From Lachnospiraceae bacterium (lineage in GTDB: Bacteria > Bacillota > Clostridia > Lachnospirales > Lachnospiraceae), in the NCBI GenBank assembly GCA_900752065.1, contig CAADTT010000058.1, positions 1 to 14,489 on the forward strand: DNA of 14,489 nt. The letters are read 5' to 3'. The notes beneath the pieces were generated by a model. The model ran no database searches and was not told the origin of the DNA. It saw only the letters and a list, made by a program, of their open reading frames with translations. The position numbers were made by a program, and so were the translations under genes. Positions 14,246 to 14,489 of the stretch are shown in pieces. The stretch's first letter is position 1; every line of letters begins with the position of its first letter.

Positions 14246-14395
14246 ATGTCTCATATTTCAGAAGAAATACGTCCAAAATTTGAAACACTGTCCATTGATT
14301 TAAAAAATGAAATTCTAAAACGCAATGTAACTCTGAATACCATTCATGATCTGATCCGCGTTTTGGAGGATATCGTAAGAGAATCTGAGGACTAG
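14246..14395 (+). CDS. Short helical protein, function unknown
   Basis: A 49-residue ORF starts at an ATG with GGGGTGA and 5-nt spacing. The sequence (SEEIRPKFETLSIDLKNEIL then LNTIHDLIRVLEDIVRESED) looks like two amphipathic helices, mostly acidic, and is coherent for its whole length. A longer frame starts at 14147 but its extra part is irregular, crosses the hairpin region and lacks a ribosome site, so the shorter start is used. No function is suggested. Confidence 0.65.
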   Translation: MSHISEEIRPKFETLSIDLKNEILKRNVTLNTIHDLIRVLEDIVRESED

Positions 14396-14465
14396 TACAT
14401 CGTTCAAAAATTGGCTAGACCAATAACGCAGTATCAATTTTCATTCTGCAAAGAAGAAAATCGAC

Positions 14466-14485
14466 GGCGTAGCGGTGGCTACGTC
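14466..14485. repeat. Small hairpin at the window's right edge
   Basis: Arms CGTAGC (14468-14473) and GCTACG (14478-14483) pair perfectly with a GGTG loop, extended by one G-T and one G-C pair. No T-run is visible before the window ends, and what continues outside is unknown. 14396-14465 shows no gene I can support. Confidence 0.4.
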
Positions 14486-14489
14486 TAGA

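Noticed and set aside
1..14489. CRISPR, prophage, transposase, tRNA or rRNA genes
   Set aside because: No repeated spacer array, no cloverleaf-like tRNA, no rRNA sequence and no integrase or transposase signature were found.

Overview
The window looks like a chromosomal segment of a low-to-mid GC Bacillota, most likely a Lachnospiraceae-type Clostridia. The evidence is strong AGGAGG-type ribosome binding sites, A/T-rich promoters, the clostridial gene content (mreB/mbl, recD2, comF, cdaA-cdaR, a DUF3877-like gene, a TasA/CalY-like exported protein) and small lineage-specific ORFs. The organism assignment is inference. Almost everything is on the minus strand, so genes are read from right to left; only two small ORFs at the right end are on the plus strand.

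Right to left: (i) 13893-14395 holds two short plus-strand ORFs of unknown function, divergent from truA. (ii) truA (tRNA pseudouridine synthase) ends 3 bp before a perfect 27-bp palindrome, followed by a small coiled-coil protein gene with its own promoter and a weak terminator. (iii) A 310-bp gap holds that terminator, a 14-bp palindrome, a coding-like remnant and the argS promoter. (iv) argS ends at a clear terminator. (v) A secreted CalY/TasA-like protein follows, then an orphan trpB2 (tryptophan synthase beta-like) with its own TTGACA promoter and a strong terminator. (vi) A DUF3877-like gene comes next. (vii) A 380-bp AT-rich gap (7174-7553) holds hairpins, a terminator and the mreB promoter. 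(viii) mreB is monocistronic-looking and ends at a terminator at 6115-6138.

The left 6 kb is a tightly packed six-gene cluster: recD2 (helicase), comF (phosphoribosyltransferase-like competence protein), two uncharacterised membrane proteins, cdaA (diadenylate cyclase) and cdaR (YbbR-domain regulator, running off the left edge). The last four genes are chained: comF to the first membrane gene is 20 bp or a 4-nt ATGA overlap, and the three following junctions overlap by 23, 23 and 20 bp, which suggests translational coupling. The cluster therefore joins DNA repair/uptake functions to c-di-AMP synthesis, with two unknown membrane proteins in between. These two are the best candidates here for an undescribed component. 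The rest of the window is mostly housekeeping; I did not find a defence system, prophage, CRISPR array, intact mobile element or known riboswitch.
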